Assembly (NCBI RefSeq): GCF_937616625.2
Contig: NC_065571.1
Span: 33,503,879 to 33,567,878, forward strand
Direction: 5' to 3'
DNA from: Mercurialis annua
Taxonomy: Eukaryota > Streptophyta > Magnoliopsida > Malpighiales > Euphorbiaceae
Length of the DNA stretch: 64,000 bases
Both the position numbers and the translations under genes were made by a program. Below, piece by piece: positions 34,001-46,675 of this stretch; position 1 is the first letter of the stretch; every line of letters starts with the position of its first letter. Below the pieces are notes generated by a model. That model saw nothing but the letters and a program-made list of their open reading frames with translations. It did no database searches and was not told the origin of the DNA.

Positions 34001-37000
34001 TACAGTGCTATAAAGGAGAAACTCTTGGAGTTGTTTCGTAACGTTTGTAAACGTTTGGCTTAAATTGCTAAAAAGGTGTAACATTTGGATTTGTTTCGTA
34101 GCGTTTATAAACGTTTTGGCTTAAATTTCTAATAAGGTGAAACGTATGGATATTTTTCATAATCTTTGTAAATATTTTGCTTAAATTGCTAAAAAGGTGA
34201 AACACTATGATTTGTTTCGTAACATTTGTAAACTATTGGCTTAAATTACTAAAAAGGAGAAACTCTTGGATTTGTTTCGTAACTTTTGTAAATGTTTGGC
34301 TTAAATTGCTAAAAAGGTAAAACGTTTTGATTGGTTTCGTAGCGTTTATAAACGTTTGGCTTAAATCGCTAAAAAGGTGAAACGATTGGTTTTTTTGTAA
34401 CGTTTGTAAACATTTGGCTTAAATCGCTAAAAAAAAGGGAAACGTTTGGATTTGTTTCATAACTTTTGTAAACAATTGGCTTAAATTGCAAAGAAGGTGA
34501 AACACTTGGATTTGCTTCGCAACGTTTGTAAACGTTTGGCTTAAATTGCTAAAAAGGTGAAACGCTTCGATTTGTTTCGTAACTTTTGTAAACGTTTGAC
34601 CTAATTTGCAAAAAAGGTGAAACGCTTGGTTTTTTTTCGTAACGTTTGTAATGGTTTGGCTTAAATCGTTAAAAATATGAAACGTTTGGATTTGTTCCGG
34701 AACATTTGTAAAGGTTTTGCTTAAATCGTAAGAATATGAAACATTTGGATTTGTTTCGTAACATTTTAAACATTTGGTTTTGTTTCGTAACGTTTGTAAA
34801 CGTTTGGGTTCAATAGCTAAAAATCGGAAACGTTTGGATTTGTTACGTAACTTTTGTAAACATTTGGCTTATATTGCTAAAAAGGTGAAACGCTTGGATT
34901 TGTTTCGTAACGTTTGTAAAGGTTTGGCTTAAATTACTAAAAAGGTGAAACGCTTGTATTTGTTTCTTAACGCTTGTAAACGTTTGGCTTAAATTGCTAA
35001 AAAAGGGAAACGCTTGGATTTGTTTCGTAACGTTTGTAAATGTTTTGCTTAAATGACTAAAATGGAGAAATGTTTGGATTTGTTTCGTAACGTTTGTAAA
35101 CGTTTGGCTTCAATCGCTAAAAAGGCGAAACGTTTGGATTTGTTTCGTAAAGTTTGTAAACGTTTAGCATAAATCACTAAAAAGGTGAAATGTTTGGATT
35201 TGTTTCGTAACGTTTTAAACGTTTGTCTTAAATCGCTAAAATGGAGAAAAATTTGGATTTTTTCGTAACGTTTGTAAACGTTTCGCTTAAATTGCTAAAA
35301 AGGTGAAACACTTGGATTTGTTTCGTAATGTTTGTAAACGTTTGGCTTAAATTACTAAAAAGGTGAAACACTTGGATTTGTTTCGTAACGTTTGTAAACG
35401 TTTGGCTTAAATTACTAAAAAGATGAAACGTTTGGATTTGTTTCTTAACGTTTGTTAACGTTTGCCTTAAATCGCTAAAAAGGTGAAACGTTTGGATTTG
35501 TTTCGTAACGTTTGTTAACGTTTGCTTAAATTGCTAAAAAGGTGAAATGCTTGGATTTGTTTCGGAATGTTTGTAAACGTTTGGTTTAAATTGCTAAAAA
35601 CGTGAAAGGCTTGGATTTGTTTCGGAACGTTTGTAAATGTTTGGCTTAAATTGCTAAAAGGGGAAACACTTGGATTTGTTTCGTAACGCTTGTAAAAGTT
35701 TGGCTTAAATTCCTAAAAAGGCGAAACATTTGGATTTGTTTCATAACGTTTGTAAATGTTTGGCTTAAATCACGATAAAGGTGAAACGTTTGAATTTGTT
35801 TCGTCACGTTTGTAAGCGATTGGCTTAAATCGGTAAAAAGGAGAAACGTTTGGATTTGTTTCGTATCGTTTGTAAACGTTTGGCTTAAATTGCTAAAAAG
35901 GCGAAACATTTGGATTTGTTTCGTAACGTTTGTAAACATTTGGCTTAAATCGCTAAAAAGATGAAACATTTGGATTTGTTTCGTATCGTTTGTAAATGTT
36001 TCGTCTAAATCGTTATAAAGGTGAAACGTATGGATTTGTTTCGTAACCTTTGTAACATTTGGCTTAAACTGCTAAAAAGGTGAAACGCTTTGATTTGTTT
36101 TGTAACGTTTGTAAACGTTTGGCTTAAATTGCTAAAAAGAAGAAACGCTTGGATTTGTTTCGTAACGTTTGTAAACGTTTGGCTTAAATTGCTTAAAAGG
36201 TGAAATGTTTGGATTTGTTTCATAGCGTTTATAAACGTTTGGCTTAAATCGCTAAAAAGGCGAAATGTTCGGATTTGTTTCGTACCGTTTGTAAACGTTT
36301 GGCTTAAATCGCTAAAATGGTTAAACCTTTTGATTTGTTTCGTAACGTATGTAAACGTTTGGCTTAAATCGCTAAAACGGTGAAACATTTAGATTTCTTC
36401 CGTAACTTTTGTAAACGGTTTGCTTAAATTTCAAAAAAGGTGGAACGCTTGGATTTGTTTCGTTACGTTTTTAAACGTTTGTCTTACATTTCTAAAAATG
36501 TGAAACGCTTGGTTTTGTTTCGTAACGTTCGTAAACGTTTGGCTTAAATTGCTAAAAATATTAAACGTTTGGATTTTTTTCCTATTGTTTGAAAACTTTT
36601 GGCTTAAATTGCTAATTAAAAAGGTAAAATGTTTGGATTTTTTCCGTAACGTTTTAATCGTTTGGCATAAATCACTTAAATGGGGAAACGTTTGAACTTG
36701 TTTCGTAATGCTCATTTGGATTTGTTTTGTAACGTTAGTAAACATTTGGCTTAAATTGCTAAAAAGGTAAAATGCTTGTAATTGTTTCGTAACGTTTGTA
36801 AATGTTTGACTTAAATTGTTAAAAAGGTAAAACGCTTGGATTTGTTTCGTAACGTTTGTAAACGTTTCTCTTAAATTACTAAAAAGGTGAAACATTTGGA
36901 TTATTTTTATAACCTTTGTAAACGTTTGGCTTAAGTCGCTAAAAAGGTGAAACATTTGGATTTTTTTCGTAATGTTTGTAAACATTTGGCTTAAATTGAT

Positions 37001-37958
37001 AAAAAGGTGAAACGCTGGGATTTGTTTCGTAATCTTTGTAAACGTTTGGCTTAATTTGCTAAAAAGGTGAAACGCTTGGATTTGTTTCATAACGTTTGTA
37101 AACGTTTGGCTTAAATCGCTAAAAAGATGAAACGCTTGGATTTGTTTCGTAACTTTTGTAAACGTTTGGCTTAAATCGCTAATAATATGAAACGTTCGGT
37201 TTTGTTCCTTAACGTTTGTAAACGTTTGGCTTAAATCTCTAAAAGTGTTATTCGTTTGGATTTGTTTTGTAACGTTTTAAATGTTTGGTTTTGTTTCATA
37301 ACGTTCTTAAATGTTTGGCTTAAATCGCTAAAAAAGGGGAAACGTTTGGATTTGTTTCGTATCGTTTATAAATGTTTGGCTTAAATTGCTAAAAAGGCAA
37401 AAAGTTTGAATTCGTTTCGTAACGTTTGTAAACGTTTGGCTGAAATCGCTAAAAAGGTGAAACGTTTGGATTTGTTTTATGACATTTGTAAACGTTTGGC
37501 TTAAATCGCTAAAAACGTGAAATGTTTTGATTTGTTTCGTAACGTTTGTAAACGTTTGGCTTAAATCGCTAAAAAGGTGAAATGTTTGAATTTGTTTCGT
37601 AACGTTTGTAAACGTTTGGCTTAAATTGCTAAAAAGGTGAAATTCTTGGATTTATTTTGTAACTTTTGTAAACGTTTGGCTTAAATTGCTAAAAAGGTGA
37701 AACGCTTGGATTTGTTACGTAACGTTTGTAAACGTTTCGCTTAAATCACTAAAAAGATGAAACGTTTGGATTTGTTACGTAACGTTTGTAAACGTTTGGC
37801 TTAAATCGCTAAAAAGGTGAAACGTTTAGATTTGTTTCGTAACGTTTGTAAACGTTTAGCTTTAATCTCTAAAAAGGAGAAACGTTTGGATTTGTTTCGT
37901 AACGTTTGCAAACGTTTGGCATAAATTACTAAGAAGGTGAGATGTTTGGATTTGTTTC
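31058..37958 (+). repeat. 60-bp satellite array, block 4
   Basis: About 6.9 kb of plus-orientation satellite between elements A and B. Rare variants recur about 2.8 kb apart. TGTAATCTCT is at 31191 and 33986 (2,795 bp), TAATGGTTTG at 31841 and 34649 (2,808 bp), and GTTTAGCATAAATC at 32355 and 35162 (2,807 bp). This defines a higher-order unit of about 46-47 monomers. Minus-strand open frames of up to 219 codons (37090-36431) are repeat products. There is no gene. Confidence 0.95.
37954..37958. other. Target-site duplication GTTTC (pair at 50847-50851)
   Basis: GTTTC flanks element B on both sides, in the same monomer position as the duplication of element A. Confidence 0.95.
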
Positions 37959-40520
37959 TGTCACGACCCATTTTCATGAATCGCGACTGGCGCTAGGGTA
38001 TGGGTAATGTAGTACCAAAACCCGTAGCTAGCCTTTCAATTAACATACAAACACATAAACCTGCAGAAATCCAATGCTCTGGGCATCCGAGACTTCAGCC
38101 TAAATCTAGCAGTTATAATATTCAAAAGTTAATATAACATGCTTATCCAATTCTGAGTTTAAAATAGATTTATCATAAACCAATGTAAATAATATAACAT
38201 GCCAAAGCAATATAACCAGTCGAACCAATCCGACAAAAATTATAATAATTATAAAGACATCTAATTACTACTGCGGTCTAAGAATAAAACAGTTTTACAG
38301 TTTATCAAAAATAAATGGAACCTCCGAAGAAAAGTAAATTCGGAGATCACCAGACTCTCTTACATCATAACCTGGGAAAAATTGGGAAAACAACGGGGTC
38401 AGATATACTGAAATGAGTTAATACCACTATCTACATTTATTAAGTGGAAAACCTTTAAAACCGTTTAAAACATTTAATAATGATATTACGAATAATAGTT
38501 GGAACCCTAATCCACAATTCTAAATACATAACATAATCCAATAGGTCTGGTCCCGAGAGCTGACCTACACCGAGTTACCACTGACCACTCTTATACCAGA
38601 GTCCCGAGAGCTGAGCTACACCGAGTTACTCTACCTGGTCCCGATTGCTACGCTCACACCGAGTTACCACATTTCCATATATACCTTACCCAGATCAATA
38701 CCGGTGCGCACGCAGTCCTAAATGATGCCCATTAGGTAGCATGTTCCAACTAAGAGCCATAATATAAAAACAGTTCGAAATATACGTACAGTATATATAT
38801 TTAATATTAAAATAACAATTTACTTAATAAAGCGGTAAATAGTAAGTACAAACTCACTGCTTGCTAATCCACGTGATAACCGGCAAGCGCCTCTGGAGCA
38901 CGAACAATATACGGGTCTAGACAAATAAAATAATTATTAAAAATAGACCCTAACTCTAGAGAGTACTAGACACCACATAGGACAAGCACAATTAACACGT
39001 CAGAATTAAATAATCCAGAGCAACACAAAAATACCCAAAAGGTAACAGTGTACAATTAATACAAGTCTATTGAGTTCTCGCTTAAAATCCAATTTATAAA
39101 TATTATTTAATAATCTTTAAATAATAATTAATTTCCAAATAGTGGGTTAGCCGAGTTATCATTAACTACCAAGCTAACCTCACTTGTCGGGTGACCCAAG
39201 TCTAACCCGACTCAAAACGTTTATCAAATATAAACCCGAGTTTATATTTATAAAATAATTCGATAAAATAATAATTCATTTTAAAAGCGGAACTCAACAA
39301 CTTCAATTTCAAGTAACCCGAGTTACAACCAAAACTTAACCGTTTTAAGTTTATAAAGTTTAGGGACTAAACTATACTTTATCCAATTAGGGACTAAACT
39401 GTACTTTAGCCAATTTGATATTTGAAATCAAATTAATTACTTTTGTTTATAATTAAAACAAAATATAAAGTTACTAATCAAAAACTTACTTATATAAGTT
39501 ATAAAAATGTTCAGGGGCTAAATTGTAATTTAGCCATATTCACGCCAATTTGAATTTTTGATATAACTATCCGAGTAATTACATTAATTTAAGTTGTAAA
39601 TTATATAACGTATTCAAATTGTCTATATAAGAACAAGCCGAGTTCAAGTTATTATCCAAACCAAAATCAATAGGTAAAACTAAGTTGAAGGATTAAATTT
39701 ATTTAACCAAAATAATGAAATGATCATTTTGGTCTTTTGACCATCCCCTTCATTGAAAGCAGATTATGAACAACTACCCTTACACAGTACTGCAATAACG
39801 AAAGCAACACATTCGGGCAACTTCTTGACAGAACCAAATCTTGAACCCTTAACCACAAACACATCAATGATTCTCAAACAATAAACACCAATTCAAGGCC
39901 TAATAATCAACTACAACATCAAGAACTCGCAGCCTAAGTAACGGCAGAAAAACAAAGTAAGGTTACAGTGAACCATAATGCATAGAACGAAGGATTTTAA
40001 CGTACCGTTATCGATTTCAAAACGTGAGGTTCGTAGCGATCGTTGGATCGATAAGGATCGACGAAGAACAAACCCGATAAGGCTAAAATAACAACATAGA
40101 AATCAAGAACTATTCGACAGTAATGAAACTCACAACACGTAACCGTAATCGCAGCTCAAGCCAAGAGATTTACGTACCGACTTGTATTATAATGAAGCTC
40201 AGTGATTCCGGGGGCAATATGAATCGGTTTGGACGTGAAGTTATGTTAATACGCAAGCTAAACAATGAACACCACGAGTTACGAGCGGCGAGACGATATC
40301 GTACATAACATAAAGAGCATAGGTGAAGAGCTTATCGAATTTGGGATGATTTGAATGATGAAGATGAAGTTTCAGGATTGCAAAGGAAGAGTGTCGGCTA
40401 GGGTTTTAGTAGAAATGGAAAAAATACGATTAGGTTAGGTTAGGGGGTCTATTTATAGACCCCACGTCGGAATTTACTCGCAGGGCATGATGGCAGGCGC
40501 GTCGCGAGGCGCGACGGGCC

Positions 40521-40525
40521 ATCGT
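40521..40525. other. Target-site duplication ATCGT (pair at 42467-42471)
   Basis: ATCGT borders both ends of the 40526-42466 insert. The uninterrupted 5' LTR has ATCGC at the matching point (in CCATCGCGCCCTCTTATC, near 50625-50642), which confirms the empty site. Confidence 0.8.
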
Positions 40526-41815
40526 TGTAAGTAGTTTGTGCCCTAGGGCCATTTTGTATTTATTCTTGTATAAACAAATCCCATTGGAAATGATATATAT
40601 GTTTTTATTTGAAATAAGTGTCTCATCAACTAAGTGTTTATTTAATACATATTGTCCTTATCACATTGTGATAGAATCTATTCTTAAGGTAGTAAGAATA
40701 TGAGTGACAGATTCTATTATACAAGTGATCTAAATAATCGTTCACGATCGATGGGGTCCTACGAATAAGGGCATCGCATTATCCCGAAAAGATCGTCACC
40801 TCTGTTTATTCTCATGATTAGTAAAGAGTTACTAATTATAGGAAGTAGTGAGTCTCATACTACTTAATGGGGATCAGAATAAACATGTGGGCACTCAAGT
40901 TGTTGAGTGAGTCGAACAAGTGACGATAGATGACTTATACATGGTAATTCATCAAAGTCAATTTAATGTCATCTGGTTCATAATTGTACATATATCCTTT
41001 GACTTGCAGTGACAGTATCTTGTATATAGGTGATTAGAGTTTGATACTCCTTAACCCTAGATCTTTCATGAGCTAGGGCCGCGGGATGTGTTGGCTCTAA
41101 TTAGTTGTATATGGAGATAGTGGTTTAACCTAGAAAGGATTCATCACTCTGGATGAACGGAGACAAGATTTTATGCTATCTCGAATTGTTCTTGATGGAG
41201 GATAAAACCTGAGCAGGTGTATATGACTTACATAGAAAGTTGTTTCTAGAATTAGACAAACAGTGTTTGACTTAACCGTGACCCTAGTCGAGATTGGAAT
41301 CTTAGATGAAGGGAATTTTGAGTGTACGGTATTATGAACATTGGTTCATAAAGAATGCATCGAAACATTCATCTCTATTTGGGGGTCGTGATATGTTGCT
41401 AGACGTCACTCTCGATCTACGAGAATTAATAATTAAATGGGATTTAATTATTTAATATAAGATATGCGTTTCTTATGTCTCTCGTTGCCATATAGATGTG
41501 AACCTAGTTAGTCACACTCAATAGAGTGTGCAACCGATTGAGTTTACGAAAGATCAATTTCATATGGATACTAGCATATCTCGGAAATTAATCTAAGATG
41601 AAAAACAAGTACAAATTAGGGACTAATTTGTAAGAGTTATAAATTAGTAGGAACCTAATTGTACTATGTTCAAGTTAATTAGGGACTAATTTATAAGAGT
41701 TATAAATTAGTAGGAACCTAACTATATTTTTAACCAAGTTTTATGATTAAAAGGCTTAAGTAATTAATTAGTGTAATTAATGATACTTAAATAATTAATC
41801 ATAAGCTAATGGAAT

Positions 41816-41945
41816 GATGATGTCATGGTGATGATGTAATGAGATAAACTTATGTCATATATGGGATGTCATATGATGACATCACCTATATGATGTCACC
41901 TATGTGATGTCACCACATGAAAAGTGTCATGTGGTGGCAACACCT
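41816..41945 (+). promoter_or_regulatory. Cluster of GATGTCA motifs upstream of the nested LTR TATA
   Basis: At least five copies of GATGTCA or its complement TGACATC occur within 130 bases, ending about 60 bases before the TATA motif. Examples are GGATGTCATATGATGACATC, TATGATGTCACC and TGTGATGTCACC. Position and repetition resemble an enhancer made of short motifs; the binding factor is unknown. Confidence 0.45.
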
Positions 41946-42003
41946 TTGCTTGGTGTGTGACACCTAGCATGCAAGGTGTTGCATTCTTAAGACATGCTCT
42001 AGC

Positions 42004-42013
42004 CTATAAATAG
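42004..42013 (+). promoter_or_regulatory. Putative TATA box of the nested solo LTR
   Basis: CTATAAATAG in GCCTATAAATAGAGCATGTC, followed about 30 bases on by CATTTCACACCATAC, a plausible start region. It is the strongest promoter-like motif in the insert. Confidence 0.6.
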
Positions 42014-42711
42014 AGCATGTCCTTGCTCATTTCACACCATACAACACACATCTCACTACAAAGTTGTAGAGAGAGAAATCACTTGAAGGAGTTCAAGTAG
42101 TCATCAATCACAGGAAAAACTTGGCGACGTTTTTCATACATCCGAGCAAGGTAGTGTTCGTGGTGAGAGTTTGAGCTTAGGGCTGCTCAACAAGAGGAAC
42201 TCTTGCAGATTACTTCAAGGCGAGGATTCAATCGGACGCATACTCGTGTGGACGAGCTTGAGGTCACCGTACTTTCGGGACTACAAGAATCGTTGGAGAA
42301 TCGACATAGGTATTCTTCTTATGATTCCTAGATGCGTCCTTTAATTACTAAATGATACGACGATCCATTTGTTGTTGGTATGATCAACTTTAGGATTCGG
42401 ATTGTTGGAATTTCGATTTTGAATTGAAATATATGATCCGTAGCCGCGCCTCCTGCTGCGCCAAGAATCGTGCCGTCTTATCAAATTTTAAGGCAGGGCG
42501 CGACGCGAGGCGCGACGGAGCTGTGGTGCCTTTCGTCGCGCCCTGCAGGCAAAATTTTAAAACGGCCCAAACTTGGGCCCGAACCCGCCGACGAAACGAA
42601 ACCGATTCCGAACTTCAAAAATGAACTATTCGAGCCCAAACACGCGAGATACGGACGATGAAACGAACGAACAACTACCGGAAATATAAACAGAAAACAC
42701 GGGGTATTATA

Positions 42712-42723
42712 TTCTCCCCAACT
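42712..42723 (-). other. Polypurine tract of element B
   Basis: AGTTGGGGAGAA on the minus strand, directly upstream of the 3' LTR start. It is shorter and less G-rich than that of element A. Confidence 0.75.
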
Positions 42724-42827
42724 AATTAATAATTCGTCCTCGAAGTTAACACGATAAACAATTAATACCAGAATAACACGTATACAGATAACAGCCATTT
42801 AATCACATAAAAATAAAGCATCGTACC

Positions 42828-43825
42828 TCATGGAAAAAGAAAAGGATAGCGATTCCGCATATCCGACTCGGTCTCCCAAGTGCACTCACAGAATGATTGT
42901 GCCAAAGAACTTTGACCATCCGAATCTCCTTGTTTCGCAATTTACGCACTTGCGTATCAACAATCTCAACTGGATGTTCCTCATAGGACAGCTCTTGGTC
43001 AATCTCAACGCTCTGAGGCACAATCACGTGCGAAGGATCAGAAATGCACTTTCTCAACATAGAAACATGAAACACAGGATGTACTAAAGACATGTCTGGC
43101 GGCAAAACCAGACGATAAGCCACCGCTCCAATTCTCTCTGAAATGTCATAAGGATCAATATACCTCGGTGCCAACTTTCCCTTGACACCAAAATGAACCA
43201 CACCTTTCATAGGCGAAACCCGAAGAAACACGAAATCACCAACATGAAATTTAATGTCTTTTCTCTTCGGATCAGCATAACTCTTATGCCGACTAAAAGC
43301 GGTCTCTAATCTCCGCTTAATCAACGGTACTTTCTCTGAGGTAATCTGAATAATCTCTGCTCCCGAGAGTTTACGCTCTCCAACCTCCTCCCAATAGATA
43401 GGAGATCTACACTTGCTCCCGTACAAAGCCTCATACGGCGCCATCTCGATACTCGCGTGGTAACTGTTGTTGTAAGACTCAATCAACGGCAAATGAGTAT
43501 CACAGCTATCCTGAAAATCGAGAACACACATCCTGAGCATATCCTCCAATGTCTGAATAGTCCTCTCAGACTGACCGTCAGTATGAGGATGAAAAGTTGT
43601 ACTGAAATCCAATCGAGAAACCAAGGATTCCTATAACGCTTTCCAGAACCTCAAAGTAAACACAGAACCTCTGTCTGAAACAATAGAAACCAGTACACCA
43701 TGCAAACTGACAATCCTGTCGATGTACAACTGAGCCAACCTCGAAGCAGGATACGAAACCTTAATCGGAAGGAAATGAGCTGACTTGTTCATACAGTCAA
43801 CTATAACCCAGATGGAATCATACCC
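42828..43825 (-). pseudogene. pol: Element B integrase (second half) and C-terminal tail
   Basis: This continues the frame of 46051-43826 after a stop at 43826. The part up to 43625 encodes the integrase core with VSDRG (second catalytic Asp) and ends in another stop. The open piece 43624-42803 has [20 protein letters not shown] with the catalytic Glu, then the C-terminal integrase domain ([30 protein letters not shown]). The tail KLRNKEIRMVKVLWHNHSVS is chromovirus-type. A one-base shift after it displaces the last segment, which would otherwise end at 42828-42830. Confidence 0.85.
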
Positions 43826-46051
43826 CTATCGAGTACGTGGTAAAACAACCACAAAATCCATGGCAATCCGCTCCCACTTCCACTCTGGAATAGGTAGTGG
43901 TTGCAAATAGCCAAAACGTCTCTGATGCTCCAGCTTCACCTGCTGGCACGTCAGACACTTAGAAACATACTCAGCGACATCCTTCTTCATCCCGCTCCAC
44001 CAGTAGGTACCCTTAAGATCATGGTACATCTTAGTAGAACCCGGATGAACACTATAAGTAGACGTGTACGCTTCTTCCAGAATCTGGTCTCTCAAACCAT
44101 CTGAATCCGGAACACACAATCTCGAACCATGTCTCAGAAGACCATCCACAAAAGTAAACTCAGAGTTACCGTCCTGCTGAACCTCCTCAATAATCCGTTT
44201 TAACTGTGGATCCTCAGCTTGTAAAGCTTTGATCCGATCAATCAAAACAGGATGTACTTGCAACTGTGCCAATAAACAATCAGCCTGAGAAACCTGAAAA
44301 CCATAGCCTAAAGCTATCAAACTGTGCCACTCTCTAACCATGGGTCTACGCCCAATCTCAGAAATATGGGACAAACTGCCCGAAGACTTGCGACTCAACG
44401 CATCGGCTACCACATTAGCCTTACCAGGATGGTACTGAATAGTACAGTCGTAGTCTTTCAGCAATTCTAACCACCTCCTCTGTCTCAAGTTCAACTCTCT
44501 CTGATCAAAGATATACTTCAAACTCTTGTGATCAGTGAAAATCTCACAAGTAGCACCATACAAATAATGTCTCCAGATTTTCAGCGCAAAAACCACAGCT
44601 GCCAACTCTAAGTCATGAGTAGGGTAATTCACCTCATGCTTCTTCAACTGACGGGAAGCATATGCAATCACCTGTCCATGTTGTATCAGAACGCAACCCA
44701 AAACAATCTGAGACGCATCATAATACACTATGAAATCGTCGATGCCAGAAGGCAATGCCAAAACCGGAGCTGTAGTCAAAATCTCCTTGAGTTTCTCAAA
44801 ACTCGCCTCGCACTTGTCAGTCCACTCAAACTTAACACCCTTCTGTGTCAGTTTAGTCAACGGTGCAAATATTCTGGAGAAATCTTGCACGAACCGACGA
44901 TAGTAGCCAGCTAAACCCAGAAAACTTCTGATCTCGGTAACTGACCTCGGCCTCTGCCAATCCATCACTGCCTCAATCTTCTTCGGATCAACCTTGATCC
45001 CATCTTTCGACACTACGTGTCCTAGAAGGGTAACCTGATCCAACCAGAACTCACATTGTGAGAACTTAGCATACAACTGATGCTCACGCAATGTCTGTAG
45101 TATAGTCCTCAAATGGTAAGCATGCTCCTCCTCACTCCGAGAGTAGATCAAAATGTCATCAATGAAAACGATAATGAATTGATCCAGAAACGGCTTGAAC
45201 AGTCTGTTCTTCATATCCATAAACGCTGCTGGTGCGTTTGTCAGACCAAAGGACATAACCAGAAACTCAAAATGTCCATACCGCGTCCGAAAAGCAGTCT
45301 TAGGCACATCTACATCACGGATCCGAAGTTGATGATACCCAGACCTCAAATCAATCTTGGAAAAACACTTCACACCCTGCAACTGGTCAAACAAATCATC
45401 GATGCGAGGAAGAGGATATATGTTCTTGACAGTAGCCTTGTTCAATTGTCTGTAGTCGATACACAGTCGAGAGGAACCGTCTTTCTTCTTCACAAACAGA
45501 ACTGGAGCACCCAATGGGGAAGTACTCGGTCTGATGAACCCGCTATCCAACAACTCTTGTAACTGGTCCTTCAACTCCTTCAGCTCTGCAGGAGTCATCC
45601 GATACGGCGGTATCAAAATCGGAGCTGTACCAGAAACCACATCAATGCAAAACTCAATCTCACGGTCAGGTGGTAATCCAGGAAATTCCTCTGGAAACAC
45701 ATCAGTGAACTCATTCACTATTGGAACACTATGCATATCACCACTACCAGTCTCCAAATCACAAACCACAGCAAGAAAGCCCTGGAAACCCTTGCCTACC
45801 ATCCGCTTCGCCTTGATGGCGGAAATCAGATTCTTAGGTGTCTCCGCCTTTTCTCCCTGAAAGGAAAAAGGTAGATCACCTGGAATCCGAAACTCGACTG
45901 ACTTCCCTCGACAGTCAATAGAAGCAAGATGACGTGACAGCCAATCCATCCCCAAGATGACATCAAAAGAAAGAACGTCAAGCACAATCAAATTAGCATA
46001 TAATTCTCTACCCTGAATAACCACTGGACAAGAAGGATAAACGACGTTCAC
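43826..46051 (-). pseudogene. pol: Element B pol: protease C-terminus, RT, RNase H and integrase start
   Basis: A 741-codon open stretch. It begins in the end of protease ([17 protein letters not shown]), then the linker [17 protein letters not shown], and RT with [29 protein letters not shown] and the catalytic FIDDILIYS. RNase H has [37 protein letters not shown] and VVADALSRK, so the acidic residues are present. The integrase zinc finger has HPGSTKMYH and CLTCQQVK, and the first catalytic Asp is in IAMDFVV. It ends at a stop after LPRTR. It is preceded by an in-frame stop at 46061-46063. No break lies inside RT or RNase H. Confidence 0.9.
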
Positions 46052-46060
46052 TACTACACC

Positions 46061-46675
46061 TTAAGACATAGGTGTAGACACAGCTAGAGGTTCACTCAAA
46101 ACAGATGGTGCAATACCCAATTTTCCCGCAAAACAAGTAGAAACAAACGAATGGGTTGCACCCGCATCAAATAACACCAAAGCACCAGTAAAAGAAATCG
46201 AAATGGTACCTTGCACAACAGCGTTTGATGCATGCGCATCCTGAGGAGTAAGAGCAAACACTCTGGCCTGACCCTGCGGCTGCTGCTACAAACTCTGCCC
46301 AGTACCATAAATGTTGGAACCTCTACCATCGTTACCACGGTCACCAAAACCCCTGCCACCAGAACCTCGGCCTCGCTGGCTACCAAAAGATGCTGCAGGT
46401 TGAGAGTACCCTACAGACTGTGTAAACGCAGGTCTCTGCTGCTGGTAAGACGACTGCGCCACACTGGAGTTAGACATCTGTTGCCCAGATGTCGGACACT
46501 CCCTGGAAAAATGACCCGGTTGGCCACAAGAGAAACAACCTCCAGGAGCTAACTGACACTGACCCTTCGATCCACCACTGTACCCGCGTCCTGAACCACG
46601 ATTACTCCCACTGCTACTAGAACTGTACGGAGCACTCCTAGTACTATGCCTCCCTTTGTTGTGAGTACGGCGACT
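46061..46675 (-). pseudogene. gag-pol: Element B nucleocapsid zinc knuckle and protease
   Basis: After a frameshift near 46675 the frame gives a Ser/Arg/Gly-rich stretch and a complete knuckle, CFSCGQPGHFSRECP (46496-46537). A Gln/Gly-rich linker follows, then a stop near 46286. The frame resumes with RVFALTPQDAHASNAVV and the protease motif LFDAGATHSFVS, where the family usually has D-S/T-G; the Ala probably disables it. A TAA after AVSTPMS (46061-46063) leads into the next piece. Same order as element A. Confidence 0.85.

Larger units (their letters stand above)
40526..42466 (+). mobile_element. Nested solo LTR (probably Ty1/copia) inside the 3' LTR of B
   Basis: A 1,941-bp insert absent from the 5' LTR of B, starting TGTAAGTAGTTTG and flanked by ATCGT. 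It has LTR-like features: a TATAAATA motif at 42005-42012, a U3-like region of about 1.5 kb, and a pyrimidine-rich start region after the TATA. It has no coding sequence. Its right end reads CCAAGA rather than the usual CA, so that end may be mutated. It also holds a tandem duplication of about 60 bp at 41615-41740 (ATTAGGGACTAATTT, TAAATTAGTAGGAACCTAA). The copia assignment is from general appearance only. Confidence 0.7.
37959..42711 (-). repeat. 3' LTR of element B, split by an insertion
   Basis: 4,753 bp from TGTCACG (plus strand) to TATTATA; the last dinucleotide is TA instead of CA. Without the 1,941-bp insert and its 5-bp duplication it is 2,807 bp, against 2,782 bp for the 5' LTR. It includes three partial repeats of GTCCCGAGAGCTGA...CACCGAGTTAC at 38549-38668, a TATA motif (CTATAAATAG on the minus strand) near 40448-40457, and a GC-rich repeat block (GGCGCGACG-like units) interrupted by the insert. 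Confidence 0.9.

Noticed and set aside
36431..37090. Minus-strand 219-codon frame and dozens of similar frames with a 20-residue repeat (FHLFSDLSQTFTNVTKQIQ-like)
   Set aside because: The 60-bp period equals 20 codons, so any stop-free frame of the monomer stays open for many copies. Frames also stay open on the opposite strand, start and stop at random variants, have no consistent start and occur all over the array. I see no sign of coding constraint.
45113..45562. Plus-strand 149-codon frame within element B
   Set aside because: A shadow of the RT and RNase H coding sequence on the opposite strand.
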